DNA of 6,264 nt from Dehalococcoidia bacterium (GCA_028278465.1 JANQEF010000141.1:1-6264); one strand, 5' to 3'; shown: positions 1-6,116, numbered from the stretch's first letter. Made by a program: numbers and translations. Notes: generated by a model not told the origin, from the letters alone.

Positions 1-1
1 G

Positions 2-388
2 ATCCAGACGATGCTGCCCGACCACTACGCGATCCAGGCCGCAGCGGCGCAGGACTACGAGTGGTTCTACGACCGGGAGATCGAGATTCGCGCCCGCCAC
101 GACATGCCGCCGTTTTCGCGGCTGGTGAGGCTGCAGTACGCAGGACCGGACGCGACCGAGGCGCACGAGAACGCTTACGGTACTGCTGCCCGGTTCCAGC
201 AGCGGAGAGAGGTGAGCGGCCTGACGGGCATCGAGGTGATCGGGCCGACGCCAGCCGTGCCGTTCAGGCTGCGAGACATGTTCCGCTGGCAGGTGGTGCT
301 GAAGGGCGCGCAGCCGGAGCAGCTGCTGGACGAGGAGCCGGCCGGAGACGGCTGGACCGTCGACGTCGACCCGATGTCGCTGTCGTAG
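2..388 (+). CDS. priA: Primosomal protein N' (replication restart helicase PriA), C-terminal fragment
   Basis: PriA is a 3'-to-5' DNA helicase that recognises stalled forks and starts reloading of the replicative helicase. Only the last 128 codons are present; the frame is open to the window edge and reads IQTMLPDHYAIQAAAAQDYE, which matches the stretch after the helicase motifs where PriA proteins carry QT..P.HYAI. It continues with the family pattern FYDREIEIRARHDMPPFSRL, then the C-terminal domain with EVIGPTPAVPFRLRDMFRWQ and a typical end, WTVDVDPMSL. The helicase ATPase motifs and zinc-binding cysteines would lie upstream, outside the window. The TAG stop is 9 bp from the stop of the convergent gene, and I see no hairpin with a T tract there. 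Identification is secure from the C-terminal motifs; the integrity of the rest cannot be judged. Confidence 0.95.
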   Translation: MQTMLPDHYAIQAAAAQDYEWFYDREIEIRARHDMPPFSRLVRLQYAGPDATEAHENAYGTAARFQQRREVSGLTGIEVIGPTPAVPFRLRDMFRWQVVLKGAQPEQLLDEEPAGDGWTVDVDPMSLS

Positions 389-397
389 GTGCGAGGA

Positions 398-994
398 TCA
401 GGCGGAGTCAGCTTGCTCGCTCTCGAAGATGTGCAGCTTGCGTGCGTCGAGCGACCGCGGCCGCGGTCCGTAGGCGCGGAGCTGCCGGCTGATCTCCGGA
501 TCGACCCATGGCATGCCGTGGACAGCTGAGCTGAGCGCGCCGGCGAAGTGCGCCGCCATCTGCGCGGTGGCGAGGGTGATGAAGGACCATGAGTCGGCGC
601 CGAAGATCCAGAGAGACTTCGTGACCGTGGGCGTCAGCGCGCCGCAGACGATCATGAACGCGCAGCCCGGAGTGCGCTCGTTCAGGTCGCGGGCGAAGGC
701 GACGCCCTCGCCGGAGCCACCGAAATCGGCGTCGACCAACACGAGCTCGGCGTTGAGCTCGTTCGGGTAGGCGAAGGCGTCCATGTGCGTCTCGGCCTTC
801 GCAACGACGCTGAAGCCTTCGTGGTCCGCGAGCGCCTTTTCAAGCTCCAGGTTGAAGGCCTGGTTGCCAACCAGCACGACTCGGACGCCGCTGTCTTCAG
901 CCTCTTCACGCGGGTGCAGCACGGCTTCGACGCGCGCCTCGGCCAGCGCCGCCCTGTTCACCTTGCGTTTTCTGACTTTGCGCAGTCGAGCCAT
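398..994 (-). CDS. Degenerate response-regulator receiver protein, apparently without an output domain
   Basis: This 198-residue protein has a receiver-like fold at about residues 37-155, most like NarL/LuxR-family regulators: strand VRVVLVGNQAF, strand AELVLVDADFGG, strand CAFMIVCGAL, then GADSWSFIT and GMPWVDPEI. Aligned by eye, Asp88 sits at the phosphorylation site, but the metal-binding acidic pair is Gly43-Asn44, the switch Thr/Ser is Cys117 and the conserved Lys is Ile139. Normal phosphotransfer is therefore doubtful. The N-terminus is an unusual basic tail (MARLRKVRKRKVNR). The C-terminus reads SLDARKLHIF, resembling the first turn of a LuxR-type helix-turn-helix (LTPRELEVL), and stops after eight more residues, so a DNA-binding domain is absent. 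The ATG at 994 is preceded by AGGGG with a 9-nt gap. It is divergent from def and convergent with priA. The fold is fairly sure; the function is unknown. Confidence 0.75.
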   Translation of the reverse strand: MARLRKVRKRKVNRAALAEARVEAVLHPREEAEDSGVRVVLVGNQAFNLELEKALADHEGFSVVAKAETHMDAFAYPNELNAELVLVDADFGGSGEGVAFARDLNERTPGCAFMIVCGALTPTVTKSLWIFGADSWSFITLATAQMAAHFAGALSSAVHGMPWVDPEISRQLRAYGPRPRSLDARKLHIFESEQADSA

Positions 995-1077
995 GTGATA
1001 TCGCCCCTGAATGGACCCAAATCGCGTCTACGGCGGATCCGAACGCCGCCACGAGCAGCAAGCCGACGAATCTACGG

Positions 1078-1106
1078 CTCATATTCTCGTCCGAGACGGA
1101 GGTCAA
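1078..1106 (-). promoter_or_regulatory. Sigma-70-type promoter for the receiver-like gene
   Basis: On the minus strand, TTGACC (1106-1101, five of six matches to TTGACA) is followed after exactly 17 bp by TATGAG (1083-1078, four of six matches to TATAAT). Transcription would start near 1070 and leave a leader of about 75 nt before the ATG at 994. The rest of the 995-1232 gap must also drive def on the plus strand. There I see only weak -10-like hexamers (GACAAT at 1211, CACAAT at 1221) with no matching -35. Confidence 0.45.
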
Positions 1107-1214
1107 GACATCGGTCGGAACACCACGCGTGGCTGGCGGTTGCCCGCACGCGAACCCGGCTCCAGCCCTGAATCTGTCCCAATTGAGCCGCAACTGGCGG
1201 TCTAGCGCGCGACA

Positions 1215-1234
1215 ATCTGCCACAATTAGCAGAT
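1215..1234. repeat. Inverted repeat spanning the def start codon
   Basis: ATCTGC (1215-1220) and GCAGAT (1229-1234) are perfect 6-bp inverted arms around the 8-nt spacer CACAATTA. The downstream arm contains the A and T of the def ATG (1233-1235). As RNA it would be a short hairpin hiding the start codon; as DNA it could be a dimer-binding site. A 6-bp arm pair can arise by chance. Confidence 0.35.
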
Positions 1235-1910
1235 GGCGATTCTCCCCATCAGGGTCTTCCCCGACCCGATCCTCCGCAGGAAAGCACGCCCGATCAAGCG
1301 TGTTGACGACTCAGTGCGCAAGCTGGCAGGCGACATGGTCGCGACGCTGCAGAACGCGCACGGAGTCGGCCTTGCCGGCCCGCAGGTAGGCGAGCTGAAG
1401 CGGATCATCACCATCCAGGTGCCCGAGCAGGACGCCTTCACGATGATCAACCCTGAGATCACCACCCGCGATGGCTCGCGGCAGGTGATGGAGGGCTGTC
1501 TGAGCGTGCCGGGCTACTCCGGGCTGGTGACGAGATCGGTGCACATCAATGCACGTGCGCTGGACGAGAACGGCGGCCGCTTCCGGCTCACCGCGGAGGA
1601 GTTGCTGGCGCAGGCGATCGAGCACGAGGTCGACCACCTGAACGGCATCATGTTCCTCGACCACCTCGTGGCGCACGAGGAGCTGCGCAAGGTCGGCGCA
1701 GCGCCGGACGAGCCGCACTGGCATGACGTCGGCTACACGGTCTACGCGCAGCATTCACCGACGCTGCCGCAGGACATGCAGATGGTCGAGGTGCTGAACA
1801 CGGTCGCCCGGCTGTCGCGGATGAACGCTGAGTCTTCGCTCTCCGAGGCGCAGTACGACCTGTCAGACGGCGCACACGAGCCCGCGGTCCACTCGCACAA
1901 CGACAACTAG
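1233..1910 (+). CDS. def: Peptide deformylase with C-terminal extension
   Basis: This enzyme removes the formyl group from the initiator methionine of nascent proteins at the ribosome exit, and is a metal-dependent (usually iron) hydrolase. All three family motifs are present: GVGLAGPQ at 44-51, EGCLS at 87-91 with metal ligand Cys89, and HEVDH at 131-135 with ligands His131 and His135 and catalytic Glu132. Motif 1 has Gly49 where Ala is usual, a mild change. The start is supported by the family-typical opening MAILPIRVFPDPILRRKA, although no good ribosome binding site precedes it. The catalytic core ends near residue 150; about 70 further residues follow, which most deformylases lack, with several His and an acidic, Ser-rich end. 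The gene stands alone between opposite-strand genes, not in the common priA-def-fmt order. An active enzyme is very likely; the tail's role is unknown. Confidence 0.95.
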   Translation: MAILPIRVFPDPILRRKARPIKRVDDSVRKLAGDMVATLQNAHGVGLAGPQVGELKRIITIQVPEQDAFTMINPEITTRDGSRQVMEGCLSVPGYSGLVTRSVHINARALDENGGRFRLTAEELLAQAIEHEVDHLNGIMFLDHLVAHEELRKVGAAPDEPHWHDVGYTVYAQHSPTLPQDMQMVEVLNTVARLSRMNAESSLSEAQYDLSDGAHEPAVHSHNDN

Positions 1911-1918
1911 CGCCGCAC

Positions 1919-2725
1919 TCAGGACCACTTCGTTCGCGGCCGCTCCTGCAGGACGCCATCTACGGTGACATCCACCTTCTCGTCGTAGAAGCAGAGCTTG
2001 CCGGCAATCTTCGGGATCTCAGGGATCGGCGTCTCGTATCCCCACACGACATCCTCAACCAGCCCATCGTCCGTCCGCACGCTCCAGTAGTCAGCCGTCC
2101 CCTTGTACGGACAGGAGGTGTGGGATTCGGTCTTCTCCAGCAGGTCGAGCCGGACATCGGCCTTCGGCAGGTAGTAGCGCGTTGGCAGGCTGGTCTCGAA
2201 GAGCATCGTCGGCCTGCGCGAGTCTGCGACCTTCACTCCATTCACGCTGATCTCGATGTGGCGGGAGCTTTCCATAACGTCAACACGATGATACGGGTCG
2301 CGGGCATGGACGAACACCTCTTCGTCTTCTTCGAACCACGAGTCCATCTTGTTCCAGTCGAAGGCAATCAGGCCGCTGATGTCCGGTCCGTCGGCAGAGT
2401 TCCCCTCGCACCTCCAAGCGCCGTCACGTACAACGCGATCGCCGACCGTAACGTCGTAGAACACCGTGCGGCCCTTGACCGGATCGTCCTCTACACGACC
2501 CGATTCCGAGAGCACATCTGTCAGCACGTCCGATTCCGGGAAGTAGTAGACGGGCAATCGCCTCGTCTCGAACAGCAGCTCAGGCGCGTAGCTGTCCGCG
2601 ATGAACCTTCCCGCCAGCATCACCCTCACCCTGCGCGGCGACGTCTCCGTCACGTACCGCGCTTCGGGACTTGTGTCTGCCGGGCCGGGCACCGGGCGCG
2701 CAGTCGGCTCCTGCGTCTGGGTCAT
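1919..2725 (-). CDS. Tandem DUF427 domain protein
   Basis: This 268-residue protein contains two copies of the DUF427 domain (Pfam NTP_transf_9, a beta-rich fold with no settled biochemical role). Copy 1 spans about residues 33-150, with VMLAGRFIADS, LPVYYFPESDV and a linker DPYHRVDV typical of the family. Copy 2 spans about 156-262, with VNGVKVADS, LPTRYYLPKADV, the hallmark SCPYKGTADYWSV and a final strand AGKLCFYDEKVDVTVDG. In copy 1 the CPYKG signature has become DPVKG, so the copies have diverged and perhaps only the second keeps the conserved site. There is no signal peptide or membrane segment, so it is probably cytoplasmic. The ATG at 2725 is chosen over in-frame ATGs further upstream because GGAGG lies 4 nt before it and the conserved domain starts well downstream. 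It converges on def with an 8-bp gap. Family assignment is firm; function is not known. Confidence 0.9.
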   Translation of the reverse strand: MTQTQEPTARPVPGPADTSPEARYVTETSPRRVRVMLAGRFIADSYAPELLFETRRLPVYYFPESDVLTDVLSESGRVEDDPVKGRTVFYDVTVGDRVVRDGAWRCEGNSADGPDISGLIAFDWNKMDSWFEEDEEVFVHARDPYHRVDVMESSRHIEISVNGVKVADSRRPTMLFETSLPTRYYLPKADVRLDLLEKTESHTSCPYKGTADYWSVRTDDGLVEDVVWGYETPIPEIPKIAGKLCFYDEKVDVTVDGVLQERPRTKWS

Positions 2726-2729
2726 GTTT

Positions 2730-2734
2730 CCTCC
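2730..2734 (-). promoter_or_regulatory. Ribosome binding site fixing the DUF427 start
   Basis: The minus strand reads GGAGGAAACATG, a full Shine-Dalgarno core 4 nt before the ATG at 2725. It decides between this start and the upstream in-frame ATGs at 2800, 2776 and 2761, which would add 25 or fewer residues of non-conserved sequence. Confidence 0.75.
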
Positions 2735-2850
2735 GCGGCTGCACGCCGTTTGCCTCACGTTCATCGGGCTCTGTCGCATATTAGAGAGATCAGGCCGCAT
2801 TCGAGATTCGTAGACAGTAGCGGCGTGTCATCGAGTGTGGACAACCGTCT

Positions 2851-2871
2851 GCCAGACTGGCCGGAATCCGG
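2851..2871. repeat. Two abutting short palindromes upstream of secD
   Basis: GCCAGACTGGC (2851-2861) and CCGGAATCCGG (2861-2871) are each perfect 5-1-5 inverted repeats with a central A, and they share one base. They end 12 bp before the -35 of the proposed secD promoter, where an operator or activator site could lie. No regulator is identified and chance cannot be excluded. Confidence 0.35.
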
Positions 2872-2883
2872 TGTTTCTACGCA

Positions 2884-2912
2884 CTGAAGCCAGTACTGTC
2901 GGGTGATATACT
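2884..2912 (+). promoter_or_regulatory. Extended -10 promoter for secDF
   Basis: TATACT at 2907-2912 matches five of six bases of the -10 consensus and is preceded by TGA, giving the extended -10 form TGnTATACT. A weak -35, CTGAAG (2884-2889), lies 17 bp upstream, as expected for a promoter relying on the extended -10. Transcription would start near 2919 and leave a leader of about 120 nt before secD. A weaker alternative is TTGATC at 2968-2973 followed after 17-18 bp by TAACTAT, which would give a leader of only about 35 nt. Confidence 0.5.
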
Positions 2913-2995
2913 TCCCGATGACTCAAAATGGCCGGATAATGCTGCGCAGTCAGCAGGCCACGGCAAGTTGATCGCCTGGTCCGGCAAAGGTAACT

Positions 2996-3136
2996 ATGTT
3001 CCGCGCCGCGCACGTTGCGGCGCTTTTCGCGTCCATCCATGAACATTCTGTCGAGGCTCTTGCCTGCTCGCTACCGCGGGCTGATGGTGCTCACCGCCAT
3101 AGTGGCGATATCTGCCGTCGTACTGGCGATCCCTGA
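2996..3136 (+). CDS. Possible 46-residue leader ORF overlapping the secD start
   Basis: An ATG at 2996 has AAAGG 5 nt upstream (2986-2990), a better ribosome binding site than anything in front of secD. It opens a 46-codon frame beginning MFRAAHVAALFASIHEHSVE and ending at TGA 3134-3136, about 95 nt inside secD in another frame. I recognise no family. The first 15 residues are mildly hydrophobic but do not form a clear signal peptide. Ribosomes on this frame would pass through the hairpin at 3003-3023. If the weaker downstream promoter is the real one, this ATG is not transcribed. It is a candidate only. Confidence 0.2.
   Translation: MFRAAHVAALFASIHEHSVEALACSLPRADGAHRHSGDICRRTGDP
3003..3027 (+). 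promoter_or_regulatory. GC-rich hairpin with short T run just before secD
   Basis: GCGCCGC (3003-3009) pairs perfectly with GCGGCGC (3017-3023) across the 7-nt loop GCACGTT and is followed at once by TTTT. This resembles a small intrinsic terminator or attenuator and ends 12 nt before the secD ATG at 3039. It also occupies the place where a ribosome binding site would normally lie. Four T is a short tract, so termination would be weak at best. Confidence 0.4.
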
Positions 3137-5159
3137 AATACGGGTCAGCCTGTTCGGCAACTCGTTCGAGCGCGGCGACGAGGATTCGTTCCTCGGCCTG
3201 CGCCTCGGCCTTGACCTGCAGGGCGGAACGCACCTCGTATACCGCATCATCCCCGAAGCCGGCGGTGAGCCGTCGCAGGACGACGTCGACGCCGTGCGCA
3301 CGATCATCGAAAGCCGCGTTAACGAGTTCGGTGTCAGTGAAGCCACGGTCCAGGCGCTCGGTGAGCCGGCCGACCGCATACTGATACAGATCCCCGGCCA
3401 GAGCGGCGCCAGCCTCAATATCAACTTCCGCCCGAGCATCCTTGGCCGCACCGTCGGCACAGGCGAGCTCGAAGACTTCTTCCGTGCGGCTCCTCCCGAT
3501 GGGCTTGGCAGGCCGGACGCTAATGTCGAAACGGTTGATGACGACTTTTCCCTGACCGTTGAGCTCGACGACATCCGTCCATCAGAGCTGGACCGCGACG
3601 GCAATGTGATCAGGCAGGGCGAGGCGGAAGAGTGGCGTCCGCTGATCGAGGAGCGTTTCCCCGCCCAGGTGATCCTGGCTTTCACGCCGCAGATCGTGGA
3701 GGACGCTGAGGGAGACGGCGCTGAAGCGACGCCAACGCCGGAAGCCACGCCTGAGCCTACGGCGACCCCTGACCCGCAGGTGACGCCGACGCCGGAGCCA
3801 ACACCAGAGCCGCCTGAGACCATCGTCCCTTCGCTGGAAGAGGTTCGCATCGTTCTCGCTGAGGCAGGCTTCGCGGGCGCCGTGGTCGAAGAACTGGATG
3901 AAGGCCAGTACTCGATAGAGATCGTCGGTCCGCAGCCGGCGCGGCCGGGTCCCGACGGCGAGCAGCTCCAGGCCGACCTCGATCTGATCGAAGCAGAGAT
4001 GCGGCAGATCGGCACCGTTGCGGTCTGGGCGCCGCAGGGCGACATCATCGGCTGGACCGTAGGCGGCGGTGTCGAGGAGGCGAAGAAGCTGATCGGCTCG
4101 ACGGCGCTCCTCGAGTTCCGTGAGCGCATCTGCGGACCGGCGGCGAGGCCGGACGGTGTTCCCGAAGACGAGTGGCCGCCGCAGGGTTTGAGCGCCGAGG
4201 AGTGGTCGAGCGCCCGCTGCCAGGACCCGCGCTTCTTCAACGAGCAGGAGACCAATATCGACCCTGACGACCTGGTGGACGCCTTCGCCGGCACGCAGCC
4301 CGGAGTCGCAAGGCCGGTCGTCAACATCGTCTTCAACGACGACGGCGGCGACGCCTTCTTCGAGGTGACCGACCGCATCGCCCGCAACCGCAACCTGCTC
4401 GCCATCTACCTCGATGGCGAAGAGCTCGTTGCCCCCGGCGCAAGCCAGGGAATCGCGGGCGGACGCGCCTTCATCCAGGGGCCGGACTTCACCGCTGAGC
4501 GCGCCCGGACCATCGCCATCCAGCTGCGCGCCGGCGCACTGCCCGCAACGCTGGAGTTGATCCAGGAGCGCAACGTAGACGCCACGCTTGGTGAAGAGTC
4601 GCTGCGCAAGAGCCTCGTCGCAGGCGCAGTCGGACTGGCGCTGCTGCTCGGCTTTATGATGCTCTACTACAAGGTGCCGGGCGTCCTGGCCGCCATCATG
4701 CTCGTCACCTACACCATCGTGCTGCTGGCGATATTCAAGGTGATCCCGGTCGTTCTTACGCTGTCCGGAGCCGCGGCGTTGATCCTGTCGCTCGGTTTCG
4801 CAGTCGACGCCAACATCCTGATCGCGGAGCGCATCAAGGAGGAGCTGCGCACCGGGCGCTCCATCCTGCCGGCGATCAACGCAGGCTTCGACCGTGCATG
4901 GCCGTCGATCAGGGACGGTAACGTCTCGACGTTGCTGGTGGCTCTCGTGCTGTTCTGGTTCGGCGAACGGTTCAGCACCAGCATCATGCAGGGATTTGCT
5001 CTGACGCTGGCAATCGGTGTGCTGCTCTCGATGTTCACCGCCTTCTTCGCCAGCCGGATCCTGCTCAGGCTCGTCGCCCGCACCGGTCTCGGCGGCCGCA
5101 CCAACCTGTTCGTGCCCGTGCCGGACACCGGCGCCACAGCCGAGGATGGAGAGCTGTAG
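3039..5159 (+). CDS. secD: Protein translocase subunit SecD
   Basis: SecD, with SecF, uses the proton gradient to pull proteins through SecYEG from the outer face of the membrane. The 706-residue product has a membrane segment at about 15-32, the SecD motif LGLDLQGGTHLVY (57-69), a large extracytoplasmic domain, the motif LRAGALPATL (496-505), and a five-helix membrane block from about 524 to 680 with LGFAVDANILIAERIKEEL (585-603); Asp590 is the conserved membrane aspartate linked to proton use in this family. The extracytoplasmic domain carries a Thr/Pro/Glu linker (230-260) and a Cys-containing loop (365-394), making the protein longer than many SecD proteins. The ATG at 3039 is chosen because the membrane segment follows at the usual distance. 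No good Shine-Dalgarno precedes it; a TTG eight codons upstream is a weaker alternative. It forms one operon with secF; no yajC precedes it. Confidence 0.97.
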   Translation: MNILSRLLPARYRGLMVLTAIVAISAVVLAIPEIRVSLFGNSFERGDEDSFLGLRLGLDLQGGTHLVYRIIPEAGGEPSQDDVDAVRTIIESRVNEFGVSEATVQALGEPADRILIQIPGQSGASLNINFRPSILGRTVGTGELEDFFRAAPPDGLGRPDANVETVDDDFSLTVELDDIRPSELDRDGNVIRQGEAEEWRPLIEERFPAQVILAFTPQIVEDAEGDGAEATPTPEATPEPTATPDPQVTPTPEPTPEPPETIVPSLEEVRIVLAEAGFAGAVVEELDEGQYSIEIVGPQPARPGPDGEQLQADLDLIEAEMRQIGTVAVWAPQGDIIGWTVGGGVEEAKKLIGSTALLEFRERICGPAARPDGVPEDEWPPQGLSAEEWSSARCQDPRFFNEQETNIDPDDLVDAFAGTQPGVARPVVNIVFNDDGGDAFFEVTDRIARNRNLLAIYLDGEELVAPGASQGIAGGRAFIQGPDFTAERARTIAIQLRAGALPATLELIQERNVDATLGEESLRKSLVAGAVGLALLLGFMMLYYKVPGVLAAIMLVTYTIVLLAIFKVIPVVLTLSGAAALILSLGFAVDANILIAERIKEELRTGRSILPAINAGFDRAWPSIRDGNVSTLLVALVLFWFGERFSTSIMQGFALTLAIGVLLSMFTAFFASRILLRLVARTGLGGRTNLFVPVPDTGATAEDGEL
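3726..3818 (+). repeat. Degenerate Thr-Pro/Glu-Pro coding repeat within secD
   Basis: This stretch encodes TPTPEATPEPTATPDP followed by a second TPTPEPTPEPPE run (SecD residues about 230-260). At DNA level the unit ACGCCxACGCCGGA occurs twice, near 3729 and 3783, with codon changes between copies, consistent with expansion and drift. The result is an extended, unstructured linker on the outer side of the membrane. Confidence 0.8.
5148..5153 (+). promoter_or_regulatory. secF ribosome binding site inside the end of secD
   Basis: GGAGAG lies 6 nt before the secF ATG and overlaps the last codons of secD. Because the secD stop TAG (5157-5159) touches the secF ATG (5160), ribosomes ending on secD can restart on secF, which fits near equal production of the two partners. 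Confidence 0.7.
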
Positions 5160-6092
5160 ATGGACATCATCGGCAAAGGCAGAGTGATCGGCTACATCTC
5201 AGCGGTGCTGGTCGTGATCTCGATCATCCTGCTGTTCGCGCCGGGACTCAACCTCGGCATCGACTTCAAGTCAGGCACGACCTTCACATACGCCTTCGAG
5301 GCTGAGCCACCCGATACGGACGACGTTCGGGCGGCTGTCGCCAGCACAGGGCACGACGAGGCGATCGTGCAGAGCCTTGGCGAGGGCGAGTTCCTGATCC
5401 GGATCGAGGAGATCGAGGATGGCGAGGCTCAGACGATCCTCAACGCGGTGACAGACCGCCTCGGCTCAACGCCTGCGATCCTCGACACTACGACAGTCGG
5501 TAGATCGGTCGCCGACGACACGGTGCAGAACGCCATTCTGGCCGTCATCGTCGCAGCCATCGTCGTGATGGCCTACATCATCTTCGCGTTCCGCGCCGTT
5601 CCCAACTCCCGGCGCTATGCCATCGCCGCGGTGGTCGCGCTGGGCCACGACGTGGCGATAACACTCGGCCTGTTCGCGGTGCTCGGCCAGGCGATCGGCG
5701 TCGAAGTAAACGCCATCTTCATCGTCGGCATCCTCACCGTGATCGGCTACTCCGTCAACGACACGATCGTGATCTTCGACCGGATACGTGAGAACACACT
5801 GATCGCTCCGAACAGGCCGTTCAGGAATACGGTGAACATCTCGATCAACGAGACGATCACGCGTTCGCTGGCAACGAGCATCACGACAGCGACGGTGGTA
5901 CTGGCGATGCTGATGTTCGGCGGCCCGACCCTGCGCGACTTCCTGATCGTGCTGCTGACGGGTGTGATCGTCGGTTCCTACAGCTCGATCTTCGTGGCGT
6001 CGAACCTGCTGGTTGCGTGGCACTCGGGCACGCTCGGCAAGGTCATCGGCGCGCCGCTACGCCGCTTCCGCCGCCAGGCCGAACCGGTTTAG
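5160..6092 (+). CDS. secF: Protein translocase subunit SecF
   Basis: SecF is the partner of SecD in the proton-driven accessory complex of the Sec translocon. The 310 residues are a normal length. A first membrane helix lies at about 9-29, followed by the signature LGIDFKSGTTF (32-42), an extracytoplasmic domain to about residue 122, then five helices. The fourth-helix motif GYSVNDTIVIFDRIREN (196-212) is almost exactly the family consensus, and TLRDF (257-261) with VGSYSSIFVAS (271-281) completes the C-terminal signature. The first motif has Ser38 where GIDFxGG has Gly, a small deviation. The start is fixed by a ribosome binding site 6 nt upstream and direct contact with the secD stop. The end is short and basic (RRFRRQ), as expected for a cytoplasmic tail. 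No obvious terminator with a T tract follows; the downstream sequence is highly structured instead. Confidence 0.97.
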   Translation: MDIIGKGRVIGYISAVLVVISIILLFAPGLNLGIDFKSGTTFTYAFEAEPPDTDDVRAAVASTGHDEAIVQSLGEGEFLIRIEEIEDGEAQTILNAVTDRLGSTPAILDTTTVGRSVADDTVQNAILAVIVAAIVVMAYIIFAFRAVPNSRRYAIAAVVALGHDVAITLGLFAVLGQAIGVEVNAIFIVGILTVIGYSVNDTIVIFDRIRENTLIAPNRPFRNTVNISINETITRSLATSITTATVVLAMLMFGGPTLRDFLIVLLTGVIVGSYSSIFVASNLLVAWHSGTLGKVIGAPLRRFRRQAEPV

Positions 6093-6116
6093 GACTTCCG
6101 TCTTCCCGAGTTAGAA

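Larger units (their letters stand above)
2726..3038. other. Divergent intergenic region between the DUF427 gene and secD
   Basis: This 313-bp stretch holds no convincing ordinary gene. It is visibly less GC-rich than the genes around it. On the minus strand I see only weak promoter candidates for the DUF427 gene: TTGTCC (2844-2839) followed after 17 bp by GCTACT, and an isolated TAATAT (2783-2778). Toward secD it holds a pair of palindromes, an extended -10 promoter, a small hairpin (TGCTG 2940-2944 with CAGCA 2951-2955), a possible leader ORF and a GC-rich hairpin, listed separately where they merit it. Confidence 0.6.

Noticed and set aside
385..425. Terminator between the convergent priA and receiver-like genes
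   Set aside because: Only GCGAG (391-395) and CTCGC (417-421) with a long loop and no T tract.
906..1082. Minus-strand small ORF beginning MSRRFVGLLLVAAFGSAVDA, like a signal peptide
   Set aside because: Its ATG lies within the -10 of the promoter for the receiver-like gene, it has no good ribosome binding site, and its second half is an out-of-frame reading of that gene.
1880..1945. Bidirectional terminator between def and the DUF427 gene
   Set aside because: GGTCC (1886-1890) and GGACC (1922-1926) can pair, but across a 31-nt gap and without T tracts.
2726..2800. Longer DUF427 protein starting at 2800
   Set aside because: The added residues show no family similarity, and the strong GGAGG lies before the ATG at 2725.
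3015..3038. TTG at 3015 as the secD start
   Set aside because: It would begin in the hairpin loop with no ribosome binding site. The ATG at 3039 gives the usual short N-terminus before the first membrane segment.
3071..4405. Minus-strand open frame of 444 codons inside secD
   Set aside because: It is the antisense shadow of a GC-rich gene: Ser/Pro/Arg-rich, low in complexity, without recognisable motifs, while the plus-strand product is a clear SecD.
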